A DNA stretch of 23,900 nucleotides from DATHWB01 sp040902855 (lineage in GTDB: Bacteria > Actinomycetota > Acidimicrobiia > Spongiisociales > ZC4RG35). Location of the stretch: the NCBI GenBank assembly GCA_040902855.1, contig JBBDWN010000089.1, forward strand, positions 1 through 23,900. The letters run 5' to 3'. The position numbers were made by a program, and so were the translations under genes. The notes under the pieces are model-generated. The model did not search any database. It was not told the origin of the DNA and was given only the letters and a program-made list of their open reading frames with translations. This document shows positions 13,881-21,318 of the stretch, piece by piece; position 1 is the first letter of the stretch, and every line of letters begins with the position of its first letter.

Positions 13881-16094
13881 TCAGCGAGCGGCCGTCAGCT
13901 CCACCGGGATGCCGTTGAGGACCGCGTTTCCCGACAACGGATCGAGCGGGATCGCGTCGGTGAGCACGTTGGTGTTCACACCGGGCCGTTGGGACGCCAC
14001 AGACAGGCCCGCACCTTCGGTGTCGTGCCCCCATCCGTAGGGAAGGCTCACAACACCGGCCATCACTGCATCCGTGATCTCGGCCGGAGCCGTCACCACC
14101 CCGACTCTCGACCGAACGGTGACCCGGTCGCCCGAGTCGACCCCGAGCCGTGCGGCATCGTCGGGATGCAGTTGCAGCGTGCATCGCTCCTTGCCCCGCA
14201 CCAGCACCTCGACGTTGTGCAGCCAGGAGTTGTTGGAGCGCAGTTCGCGTCGTCCAATCAGCACCATCGTCTCGGGCGTGTGTGTTTCGACCGCTGCCTG
14301 CAGTCTGGGGAGGTCGGCGAGGATCGGTTCGGGAGCGAGTTCGACGAGACCCGATGGCGTGCAGACGGCTTCTTCGAGACGCGGCGTGAGAGGACCGAAG
14401 TCGATGCCGTGAGGGGCGGCGGCAAGTCGCTCGAGCGTCATCCCTTCAGAGTCGGAACCGAACCCGTCGCCCCGATGGCCGGTCCGGATCATGAGATCCA
14501 AGAACCGCTCGGGGATCGGCCACGGCGCGAGTTCCTTGAGGATCTCGTCGGCATCGCGGCCGTGGATCGGCGACCCGGCGTCCGCGACCGCCGACTGGAC
14601 TCGCGACAGCAACGCAGCCTCTGCGAGCATCGACGGATCGACCGCCGATCCGATCCCGGCCGCAATCCCGGTGAGAGCGACGATCGCCTCGAACTCGGAC
14701 AGACCGTCGCGCGCGAAGACCGCCTCCGAATACATGGCGTACTCCCGGAGCGACAGCGTCGTGAACGCCAGGTCGTAGTGCGACTTCTCCAGCACCGAGT
14801 CGCCCGGGAGGATGACGTCGGCATGACGGGTGGTCTCGTTCAGGTAGATGTCCACCGAGACCATCAACTCGAGGGATTCGAGTGCCTCTTCCAACCGGCC
14901 GGCGTCCGGCGTGGTCAGCGCCGGATTCCCGGCGATCGTGAAGAAGGCCCTCACCTGGCCGTCGCCTTCCGTGAGGATCTCATCGGCGATCGTGGCGACG
15001 GGCAGTTCGCCGAGCGTCTCCGCCAGGTCGCGAACCCTGCTGCGGAAGCGTCCCTGCCGAAACGTACGAGCCTCCCGACCGGCAGACTGATGCAGAGCGA
15101 TGGGGAACATCGCTCCACCCGGCCGGTCCAGGTTCCCGGTGATGACGTTGAGCACGTCGACCGCCCACGACGCCAGAGTCCCGAACTCGACCGTGTGCGT
15201 GCCGATCCGCCCGTACACGCACGCCGTCGGAGCGGCGGCGAGGTCTCGCGCCACCTGCCGGGTGGTCTCGTCGTCGATCCCTGTGAAGGCGGCGGTGACG
15301 CCCGGATCGAAGCCGCGCACCGCCTCCCTGACCTGATCCAGGCCGTTCACGCCATCGAGATCTTCCGAAACGAGACCTTCGTCGAACAGAACATGGGAGA
15401 GCGAGAGCAACCAGGCAGCGTCCGAACCGGGCCGAATGCGGAGGTGGAGGTCGGCGAGTTCCGCGGTCTTGGTGCGGCGAGGATCGACGACCACCAGTCG
15501 GCTGCCGCGGTGCTTCAACGCCTGCAAACGGCCGGGCCAGTCCGGTGCCGTGGCCAGACTGCCGTTCGACTCGAGGGGGTTCGCCCCCAGCATCAGGAGG
15601 AAATCGGTGCGGTCGACGTCGGGAACCGGGATCGACCCAGCGTGCCCGAACATGTACCCCGACGACACGTGCTTCGGCATCTGATCGACGGTCGCAGCAG
15701 TGAAGATGTTGCGGCTGCCGAGGGCTTTGGCGAACGGACGGATCGCCAGGTTGTTGTGGAAGCCGTGAGCGTTGGGGTTGCCGAGGTAGAGGGCGACGGC
15801 GTCCCGCCCGTGCTCGGCCAGGATCGGCGTGAGACGACGGTCGATCTCGGCGAGAGCCTCTTCCCACGTCGCCTGCACGAACACTCCGTCGCGCTTGACG
15901 AGAGGAGTACGGATCCGGTCAGGATCGTCGTGAAGACGACCGAGCGTCGAGCCTTTCGGACAGATGAAACCCTGCGAGAACGGGTTTTCACGATCGCCCC
16001 TGATCACCTTCACGCGTTCGTTTTCGAGGGTGATTTCGAGACCGCAGGTGGCCTCACAGAGGGGACAGGTGCGATGGACGATGCGACTGCTCAT
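13881..16094 (-). CDS. Molybdopterin-dependent oxidoreductase (DMSO reductase superfamily, FdhF/BisC-like)
   Basis: This 737-aa protein binds one 4Fe-4S cluster and a bis-pterin molybdenum cofactor. The cluster ligands are Cys10, Cys13, Cys17 and Cys45 (CPLCEATC then CPKG). The pterin-binding regions include MLGANPLESNGS (168-179) and, near the C-terminus, LHPDDAARLGVDSGDRVTVRS plus PYGWGHD. At the place where formate dehydrogenases and nitrate reductases carry Sec or Cys, the segment is TVDQMPKHVSSGYMFG (135-150) and has no cysteine. Hence the metal ligand and the reaction are uncertain. No Tat signal is visible, so it is cytoplasmic. GGAGGA lies about 7 nt before the ATG; a longer frame to 16139 has no good start. 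It resembles uncharacterised mycobacterial-type oxidoreductases. Confidence 0.85.
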   Translation of the reverse strand: MSSRIVHRTCPLCEATCGLEITLENERVKVIRGDRENPFSQGFICPKGSTLGRLHDDPDRIRTPLVKRDGVFVQATWEEALAEIDRRLTPILAEHGRDAVALYLGNPNAHGFHNNLAIRPFAKALGSRNIFTAATVDQMPKHVSSGYMFGHAGSIPVPDVDRTDFLLMLGANPLESNGSLATAPDWPGRLQALKHRGSRLVVVDPRRTKTAELADLHLRIRPGSDAAWLLSLSHVLFDEGLVSEDLDGVNGLDQVREAVRGFDPGVTAAFTGIDDETTRQVARDLAAAPTACVYGRIGTHTVEFGTLASWAVDVLNVITGNLDRPGGAMFPIALHQSAGREARTFRQGRFRSRVRDLAETLGELPVATIADEILTEGDGQVRAFFTIAGNPALTTPDAGRLEEALESLELMVSVDIYLNETTRHADVILPGDSVLEKSHYDLAFTTLSLREYAMYSEAVFARDGLSEFEAIVALTGIAAGIGSAVDPSMLAEAALLSRVQSAVADAGSPIHGRDADEILKELAPWPIPERFLDLMIRTGHRGDGFGSDSEGMTLERLAAAPHGIDFGPLTPRLEEAVCTPSGLVELAPEPILADLPRLQAAVETHTPETMVLIGRRELRSNNSWLHNVEVLVRGKERCTLQLHPDDAARLGVDSGDRVTVRSRVGVVTAPAEITDAVMAGVVSLPYGWGHDTEGAGLSVASQRPGVNTNVLTDAIPLDPLSGNAVLNGIPVELTAAR

Positions 16095-16124
16095 CCAGGG
16101 TCCTCCGAGGTGACGGGTGATCTG

Positions 16125-16140
16125 AATGTACCGGTACATT
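16125..16140. promoter_or_regulatory. Perfect 16-bp palindromic operator overlapping two divergent -10 boxes
   Basis: AATGTACCGGTACATT is its own reverse complement. It lies in the 53-bp gap between the molybdopterin gene (leftward ATG at 16094) and the reductase gene (rightward ATG at 16148). Each half contains TACATT on one strand, a TANNNT -10 box: 7 nt before the rightward start, and about 30 nt before the leftward one. Its size and symmetry resemble TetR-family operators. The cognate regulator is not in this window. Confidence 0.65.
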
Positions 16141-16147
16141 GCCGGCG

Positions 16148-16903
16148 ATGGAGATGTTGGTCACCGGAGCATCGGGCGTACTCGGCAGGGAGGTGGCCCG
16201 CATCGCCACGGCGGATGGGCACGTCGTCCGCCGACTCAGCCGCTCTTCCCGTGGCGGTGACGGCTGGGTGGTGGGAGATGTCGGCACGGGAGACGGCCTC
16301 ACCTCCGCCGTCACCGGTGTCGACGTCATCATCCACTGCGCCTCGGATCCCCGGCGGCACGCCGCCACCGACCGCACCGGTACGAAGAATCTGGTGCAGG
16401 CCGCACAGCGGGCGGGCGGAATCCACATCGTCTTCCCCGGCATCGTCGGCTGCGACGTGATCCCGCTCGGCTACTACAAGTCGAAGACCGCCGCCGAGGA
16501 GAGCCTCGAACAGTCCGACAATCCGCACACGATCCAGCGTTTCACCCAGTTCCACGACTTGCTGTGGTTCGCTCTCGGCAAGCTGACGAAGTGGCCGATC
16601 GTCCCCGTCCCGAACGACACCCGCTTTCAGGTACTCGACTCGGCAGTCGCCGCCCGATGTCTCGTGGAGGCCGCCGAAGCTCCGGCGGCCGGACGACTCG
16701 GAGACCTGGGCGGTCCGACCGTCTACGACGTCAGAGATCTGGCGAGGTCGGTGGCGGCGGCACACGGTCGCCGGCGTCGGATCATCGGGATCAATGTGCC
16801 GGGACTGGTGGGTGCGGCATTCCGGGCGGGAGGCAATCTCACCGAACACCGTGACGGGACAGGCGCGACCTGGAACGACTTCGTGGCGAAGCAGCTCGGC
16901 TGA
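16148..16903 (+). CDS. SDR/NmrA-type NAD(P)-binding oxidoreductase
   Basis: This 251-aa atypical short-chain reductase or NmrA-like protein has the N-terminal nucleotide motif TGASGVLG (6-13), then VDVIIHCASDPRRH and a YYKSK segment that fits YxxxK. The C-terminal part resembles epimerase-like substrate domains. The ATG at 16148 is preferred over a TTG at 16139, which lies within the operator palindrome; the ATG at 16154 is also possible. There is no ribosome binding site, and the -10-like TACATT is 7 nt upstream. It ends 4 bp from the convergent HisA-like gene. The substrate is unknown; sharing an operator with the molybdopterin enzyme suggests a common stimulus. Confidence 0.8.
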   Translation: MEMLVTGASGVLGREVARIATADGHVVRRLSRSSRGGDGWVVGDVGTGDGLTSAVTGVDVIIHCASDPRRHAATDRTGTKNLVQAAQRAGGIHIVFPGIVGCDVIPLGYYKSKTAAEESLEQSDNPHTIQRFTQFHDLLWFALGKLTKWPIVPVPNDTRFQVLDSAVAARCLVEAAEAPAAGRLGDLGGPTVYDVRDLARSVAAAHGRRRRIIGINVPGLVGAAFRAGGNLTEHRDGTGATWNDFVAKQLG

Positions 16904-16907
16904 GCGT

Positions 16908-17930
16908 TCAGGCTTCGGCGCGGTCGGCGTGTTCGGCGGCGATCTCGTCGAGGATCTCTTCGGCCCGCACCAGATGACCCTGCACCGCGAAACCGTGGGC
17001 GGCGTCGCGTGGCTGGTTTCCTTCCTTGATCCTCTTGGCTGCGGTGCGAGCGTGCGAGGCGCCCTTCTCCAATTCAGCGGCCAGCAGGCGGTAACGGTCG
17101 ATCTGCTTGGCGTCGTCGCGCGACGGTTCGGGTTCCCTGACCGACTTGGTCGCAGGTTCTGCTGCCTTGGGCGTCGGCCCTTCGTCGATGACGGACTTCG
17201 CTTCGGACAGGGTGAAGCGACCGTGAGTGACCTCGCGTCCGACCACGATCCCTCCGAGTCGCCTGCCGCTCTCTTCGATCGAGATCAACTCCCGGAGGTC
17301 GTCGAGATGCCGCACCCCACCTGACGCGATGACCGGTTCGTCGACGGTGCGGAGGGCGGTGGCGAGGATCATCTTGTCCGGCGGTTCGATCAGGGCGTCG
17401 CGGCCTGCTTCGGCGATCAGGAAGGACACGGCTCCCGCCGAACTCATCTCGACGAGAACCTCTTCGAGGAACCGTCCCGAGTTCTTGGTCCATCCCCGAG
17501 TGGCGATCTCCTCATTGGGTCGGACATCCAGCGAGACGACGATCTTGTCCGGGTAGTCGCGGCACAGGTCCCAAACCATGTTCTGATCTTCGATGGCAGC
17601 CGTCCCCATGACCACCCGCCAGGCGCCCGCGTCGATCAGCCGACCGGCCTCGATATGGGAGCGAATTCCGCCTGCCACCTGGACCGGTCCGTCGACGGCC
17701 TCGATGAGCCGATCGATCAGGTCCCGGTTGCGATAGTCGCCGTTGGCTGCGGCGTCGAGATCGACGACGTGGATGGCATCGGCACCCTGCTCCCGCCAGT
17801 TCCTGGCGCGCGAGATCGGGTCGTTGTCGAGGGTGATGGCGTTGTCCAAACTTCCGCGCGGAAGACGCACCGACTTCCCGTCGAGGATGTTCACACGGGC
17901 ATAGAGGTCCACAGGTCTGTCTGAAAGCAC
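16908..17930 (-). CDS. HisA-like TIM-barrel paralogue with altered active site and C-terminal helical extension
   Basis: This 340-aa protein has a HisA (ProFAR isomerase) barrel at about 8-250. Phosphate-binding segments are kept: QVAGGIR (84-90), SGGV (203-206) and IVVGREVTHGRFTL (228-241). SLDVR with Asp135 and TRGW (144-147) also remain. The first catalytic Asp, normally in a PAxDL segment, is Asn14 here (ARVNILDGK). The usual TDI/TEI-x-RDG loop reads IAEAGRDA (172-179). A charged, helix-rich tail of about 90 residues (251-340) is not part of HisA. I therefore do not call it HisA in function. The GTG start lies 9 nt after the stop of the EndoIV-like/POL fusion gene, so the two form an operon. 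A relaxed HisA/PriA-type isomerase remains possible. Confidence 0.75.
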   Translation of the reverse strand: MLSDRPVDLYARVNILDGKSVRLPRGSLDNAITLDNDPISRARNWREQGADAIHVVDLDAAANGDYRNRDLIDRLIEAVDGPVQVAGGIRSHIEAGRLIDAGAWRVVMGTAAIEDQNMVWDLCRDYPDKIVVSLDVRPNEEIATRGWTKNSGRFLEEVLVEMSSAGAVSFLIAEAGRDALIEPPDKMILATALRTVDEPVIASGGVRHLDDLRELISIEESGRRLGGIVVGREVTHGRFTLSEAKSVIDEGPTPKAAEPATKSVREPEPSRDDAKQIDRYRLLAAELEKGASHARTAAKRIKEGNQPRDAAHGFAVQGHLVRAEEILDEIAAEHADRAEA

Positions 17931-17939
17931 GTCCGGAGC

Positions 17940-19769
17940 CTACGCGGGCAAGTCAGATCGCGTCGCATCGGCCCCGTCGATCCCGAGCCGTTCTTCGGCT
18001 TCGTCGAGGGTCTGGGGGTTGTCGAGAACGCCGGAGAACAGATCACCCGACCCCCGCAGGCGATCCCAGATGTTGTCGATCGTGAAGTCGCCGTTGCGAA
18101 CATCGCCGATCTCGTCCCACCGGAGAGGAACCGAGACGGGTGCACCAGGCCGCGGCCGGACCGAGTAGACCGATGCGATGGTCTGGCCGAAGGCATTCCG
18201 GTTGTGATCGATGAAGACTCTGCCGCGTCGCGTCGGAATGTCCCAGGCCATCGTCACATCGTCGGGGTTGGCCGCCGCCAGCAACTCACCGACGGCACCC
18301 ACGAAACGCCTGACCCGCTCGTGGGTGTGGACCGGGGCCAACGGAACGTAGATGTGCATGCCTTTCGAGCCGGAGAGCTTCGGCAGTCCGACCAGTTCGA
18401 GCTGGCCGAGCACCGTTCTGACCATCCCCGCCGCGGTGACCACCTGGTCCCAGGTCGACCCTTCCGCCGGGTCGAGATCGAATATCGCCAGGTCAGGATG
18501 GTCGAGATCGTCGACCCGGGAGTGGAACGGGTGCATCTCGATGCACCCCATGTTCGCGAACCACATGAGCGACTGACGGCTGTCGGCCAGCAGGAAGTCG
18601 ATGTCGCCGCCCATCGACTCCGAGTGGACGTTTCCGGTCGCCATCCACTCCGGCTGGTGGCCGGGAGCGCGCTTCTCGTAGAACGACGGGCCGTCGATCC
18701 CGTCCGGATATCGGGACATGGACAACGGTCGGCCGGCGAGATGCGGGAGAAGCAGGTCGGCGATCGATGCGTAGTACTGGATCAGGTCCCCCTTGGTGAC
18801 GCCGTCGGGGAAATACGGCTTTTCGATGTTGCTCAGAGTGAGAGGCCGCGCCGATCCGAGCACGCTCCAGCGATCACCCTGCTTCTCCACCCGAACGGCA
18901 GCGGGGGCATCGGTCAGGCGCCCGGACACGGGTCGGCCCCGAGGCTCCGGTCCGCTGGCGACAACCGCGCGCATCTCGTCCCAGATGGCGTCGTGACTCT
19001 CGGTATCGGGTGACTCGGAGATCACGATCATCCCGACGTCGGCCGCCTTCGCCGCCTCGATGAGCGGCGCAATCCGGAGGGTCCCCTCGCCGTAGGTCGT
19101 GTGACGGATCTCGCCGTGCGGCCCGAAGATGTTGTCGCTGAACTGGCACTGGAGAGGGCTGATCCGGATGGCGTCGAAGGAGTCTTTGACGAATCCGAGC
19201 ACGGCGGCGAAGGCGTCGGTGCTCGTGAGGCCGCCGCCTGTCATGGCGTGAAGGTGGGCCCAGTCGACGATCGGCCGGACGAACGGGTATTCGGCGGCGA
19301 GCAGGGCAATGTCACCCAAAGTGCCGAATCCGCGCTCGTTGCCGGCCGTCTCCAGGCCGAGCGAGACGCCCAGACCGCCGACCTTGGTTCCGATCCAGTC
19401 GAGTCTCCGGCGGATCATGTCGAAGAGTTCGTCGGAGGTGTGTTCGCCTTTCGCACCCGGATGGGCGCAGATGATGGTCGCGCCGAGGGCAGCACCGAGC
19501 TTCATCGTGTGTTCGATGGCGGCGACGGTCTGCTTGGCGCGGTCTTCGTCTGCGACGGTCAGCGAGCCGAAATAGGGGGCATGGGCGCTGAGACGGATGC
19601 CCCGTTCGGCGGCGAGCTCACCGAATCGGACGCAGTCTTTCTCCTTCCACGGGAACCCGCCGGTGAACCCCAACTCGAACGCGCCGTGTCCCTTTTCGAT
19701 CAGGCCGTCGAGAAACTCTGCGTGCGGCACCCCATCCGGGGGCATTCCCGAGATCCCGTATTCCAGCAT
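17940..19769 (-). CDS. Fusion of endonuclease-IV-like TIM barrel and LigD-type NHEJ polymerase/primase
   Basis: This 609-aa protein joins two DNA-repair-type domains. Residues 1-270 look like an AP endonuclease 2 (EndoIV/xylose-isomerase) barrel with likely metal ligands His63 (SAHAPY), His103 (CAHPGA), Glu140 (LETAG), Asp169 and His172 (VDWAHLHA), His223 and Glu252. Residues 300-600 are a LigD polymerase domain: NIEKPYFPDGVTKGDLIQYY, the metal pair Asp431/Asp433 in IFDLDPAEG, SGSKGMHIYVPL (466-477) and Asp521 in GRVFIDHNRNAFGQTIASVYSVR. No ligase domain and no Ku are present. The ATG at 19769 starts right at the barrel; a frame extending to 20669 crosses repeat copy C and hemH and is rejected. 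The barrel could instead be a sugar-isomerase-like domain. Confidence 0.87.
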   Translation of the reverse strand: MLEYGISGMPPDGVPHAEFLDGLIEKGHGAFELGFTGGFPWKEKDCVRFGELAAERGIRLSAHAPYFGSLTVADEDRAKQTVAAIEHTMKLGAALGATIICAHPGAKGEHTSDELFDMIRRRLDWIGTKVGGLGVSLGLETAGNERGFGTLGDIALLAAEYPFVRPIVDWAHLHAMTGGGLTSTDAFAAVLGFVKDSFDAIRISPLQCQFSDNIFGPHGEIRHTTYGEGTLRIAPLIEAAKAADVGMIVISESPDTESHDAIWDEMRAVVASGPEPRGRPVSGRLTDAPAAVRVEKQGDRWSVLGSARPLTLSNIEKPYFPDGVTKGDLIQYYASIADLLLPHLAGRPLSMSRYPDGIDGPSFYEKRAPGHQPEWMATGNVHSESMGGDIDFLLADSRQSLMWFANMGCIEMHPFHSRVDDLDHPDLAIFDLDPAEGSTWDQVVTAAGMVRTVLGQLELVGLPKLSGSKGMHIYVPLAPVHTHERVRRFVGAVGELLAAANPDDVTMAWDIPTRRGRVFIDHNRNAFGQTIASVYSVRPRPGAPVSVPLRWDEIGDVRNGDFTIDNIWDRLRGSGDLFSGVLDNPQTLDEAEERLGIDGADATRSDLPA

Positions 19770-19788
19770 CGGGACGCATTGTGGCCGC

Positions 19789-19846
19789 TTTCCGCGGGCT
19801 GGATCGGACGTGGGGGTCCGATCTAACCCTGGGTAGCAACGGACTT
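19789..19846 (+). repeat. 58-bp palindromic dispersed repeat, copy C
   Basis: It carries the same parts as copies A and B: TTTCCGCGGGCTG, the stem GATCGGAC-GTGGGG-GTCCGATC, TAACCCTGGGTAG, a 5-nt spacer and GGACTT. It stands in the 129-bp gap between the divergent starts of the repair fusion gene and hemH. This location argues against a terminator role. Confidence 0.9.
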
Positions 19847-19884
19847 TTGGGGGGTGTCGACTACGGGTCGGGTGGGGGTGGGAG

Positions 19885-19890
19885 TACGTT
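19885..19890 (+). promoter_or_regulatory. Candidate -10 box (TACGTT) for leaderless hemH
   Basis: TACGTT ends 8 nt before the hemH ATG at 19899. No Shine-Dalgarno is present. The repeat copy C ends about 38 bp upstream of the box, at or near the place expected for upstream promoter contacts. Confidence 0.4.
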
Positions 19891-19898
19891 GCCTGCCC

Positions 19899-20927
19899 AT
19901 GTCCGAACTTCCCGTTGCCCCGGTCGGTGTGCTCCTGCTGCAACTCGGCACTCCGGACTCGACCGAGGTCCCCGACGTCCGCAAGTACCTCCGCGAGTTC
20001 CTGTCCGACCCGAGGGTCCTCGACATGCCCGCACCCGCCCGCTGGCTGCTGCTCAATGCCGTCATCCTCCCGTTCCGCCCGAAGAAGTCGGCGGAGGCCT
20101 ACGAGAAGGTGTGGACAGAGCAGGGGTCCCCCCTGATCGTCTTCACCGAAGCACTCGCCGCCAAGCTGCAGACCGTCCTCGGCGACGAATACCGGGTCGC
20201 CTACGGCATGCGGTACCAGAGCCCGTCGATCGCCTCGGCCGTCGCCGAACTCGCCGAGGCGGGATGCAGACAGATCGTCCTCTTCCCCCAGTTCCCGCAG
20301 TACGCCTCCGCCAGCGGTGGATCCGCCGTGCAGAAGGCCCTCGAGGTGATCGGCTCCCGTTGGAACGTTCCGGACGTGCGCACCGTCGCCGCGTTCTACG
20401 ACAACCCCGGTTTCCTCGATGCCGCCGCCGGAATTGCCCGGCCCCTCCTCCATGACTTCGCACCCGACCACGTCCTGTTCAGCTATCACGGACTGCCCGA
20501 GAAGCAGATCAAGAAGAGCGACACGTCGGGTGAGTGGTGCCTGCAGAACTCGTGGTGCTGTGATTCGATGATCGAGGCCTTTTGTTACCGGGCCCAGTGT
20601 TTCGCCACCACCCGCGGTCTCATGGCCCGCCTCGGTCTCGACGGCGATTCGGCCTCGACCACCTTCCAATCCCGGTTGGCCGGTCAGAAGTGGATCGAGC
20701 CGTACACGGACAAGGAGATCCCCAAGCTGTATGCGACCGGAGTGCGCAGGATCGCCGTGCTCACCCCATCCTTCACCGCCGACTGTCTCGAGACGATCGA
20801 GGAGATCGGCATCCGCCTACGCAAGCAATGGGAGGAACTGGGCGGTGAGGCATTCCTCCTCGTCCCGTGTGTCAATGCCGACGACCGCTGGGTCGCCGCC
20901 GTCGCAGACATGGCGAGGGGTGCGTGA
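19899..20927 (+). CDS. hemH: Ferrochelatase
   Basis: This 342-aa enzyme inserts ferrous iron into a porphyrin to complete heme. It starts with the family opening VGVLLLQLGTPDS, and has GMRYQSPSI (103-111), FPQFPQYA (129-136), the metal-site His197 in FSYHGLPE and Glu298 in SFTADCLETIEE. An internal cysteine-rich stretch holds Cys214, 220, 221, 229 and 234, ending in CYRAQC. Some ferrochelatases bind a 2Fe-2S cluster through cysteines; whether this one does is not shown. The ATG at 19899 is preferred to an upstream in-frame GTG at 19854 because the family starts here. It is convergent with the PPOX gene, 5 bp between stops. With hemF nearby, protoporphyrin rather than coproporphyrin is the likelier substrate. 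Confidence 0.93.
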   Translation: MSELPVAPVGVLLLQLGTPDSTEVPDVRKYLREFLSDPRVLDMPAPARWLLLNAVILPFRPKKSAEAYEKVWTEQGSPLIVFTEALAAKLQTVLGDEYRVAYGMRYQSPSIASAVAELAEAGCRQIVLFPQFPQYASASGGSAVQKALEVIGSRWNVPDVRTVAAFYDNPGFLDAAAGIARPLLHDFAPDHVLFSYHGLPEKQIKKSDTSGEWCLQNSWCCDSMIEAFCYRAQCFATTRGLMARLGLDGDSASTTFQSRLAGQKWIEPYTDKEIPKLYATGVRRIAVLTPSFTADCLETIEEIGIRLRKQWEELGGEAFLLVPCVNADDRWVAAVADMARGA

Positions 20928-20932
20928 AGCCC

Positions 20933-21310
20933 TCAGCCGAGCACCCGATCGACCTCGAAACGTATGACGACCCGCCGAGGATTCTCTCGCGCCGGCTGGT
21001 AGCGCCGTTCGAAGAGCCGCTCGCCTTCGGCCACGGCTTCGGGGTGGCGGCGCACCTCCGCGTCCCCTTCCAGTGCCAGCCAACGACGACCGTCCACCTG
21101 GCAGACCACCGCCCGTCGCCGTTCGTCGACGTTGACCACTTTCTGGGTGCCGTCCGAGGAGATGATGGACACCGCACCCTGGTCGTAGGTGAACGCGATC
21201 GCCACCACGTGCGGCGAGCCGTCGGCGCGTATGGTCGTGAGCGTGCCGAGATGGCGTTCGGCCAGGAATGCCAGATTGTCAGCGGTGAGTTCGTCAGCAG
21301 TACGAGCCAT
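20933..21310 (-). CDS. PPOX-class F420-dependent oxidoreductase-like protein
   Basis: This 125-aa split-barrel protein belongs to the pyridoxamine-phosphate-oxidase-like family that in actinobacteria uses F420 or flavin. It shows FLAERHLGTLTTIRADGSPHVVAIAF (15-40), KVVNVDERRRAVVCQVDGRRWLALEGDAEV and a C-terminal strand VVIRFEVDRVLG. The size and order fit Rv1155-like members. The cofactor cannot be decided from sequence. It is the only leftward gene within the heme block, and lies tail to tail with hemH and head to head with hemF, only 20 bp apart. It could act on a tetrapyrrole-related molecule, but that rests on position alone. Confidence 0.85.
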   Translation of the reverse strand: MARTADELTADNLAFLAERHLGTLTTIRADGSPHVVAIAFTYDQGAVSIISSDGTQKVVNVDERRRAVVCQVDGRRWLALEGDAEVRRHPEAVAEGERLFERRYQPARENPRRVVIRFEVDRVLG

Positions 21311-21318
21311 CCGTTCGG

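Noticed and set aside
12687..16460. Plus-strand open frame of 1257 codons
   Set aside because: It lies antisense to metY and the molybdopterin gene and has no domain-like segments; it is an effect of high GC content in the opposite frame. The minus-strand genes have clear family motifs.
16908..17930. Straight assignment as hisA
   Set aside because: The first catalytic Asp is Asn, a second active-site loop is changed, and the protein has a long extra tail; no other histidine gene is nearby.
19770..20669. N-terminal extension of the repair fusion frame upstream of 19769
   Set aside because: The extension reads antisense through repeat copy C and hemH and lacks motifs; the barrel begins exactly at the ATG at 19769.
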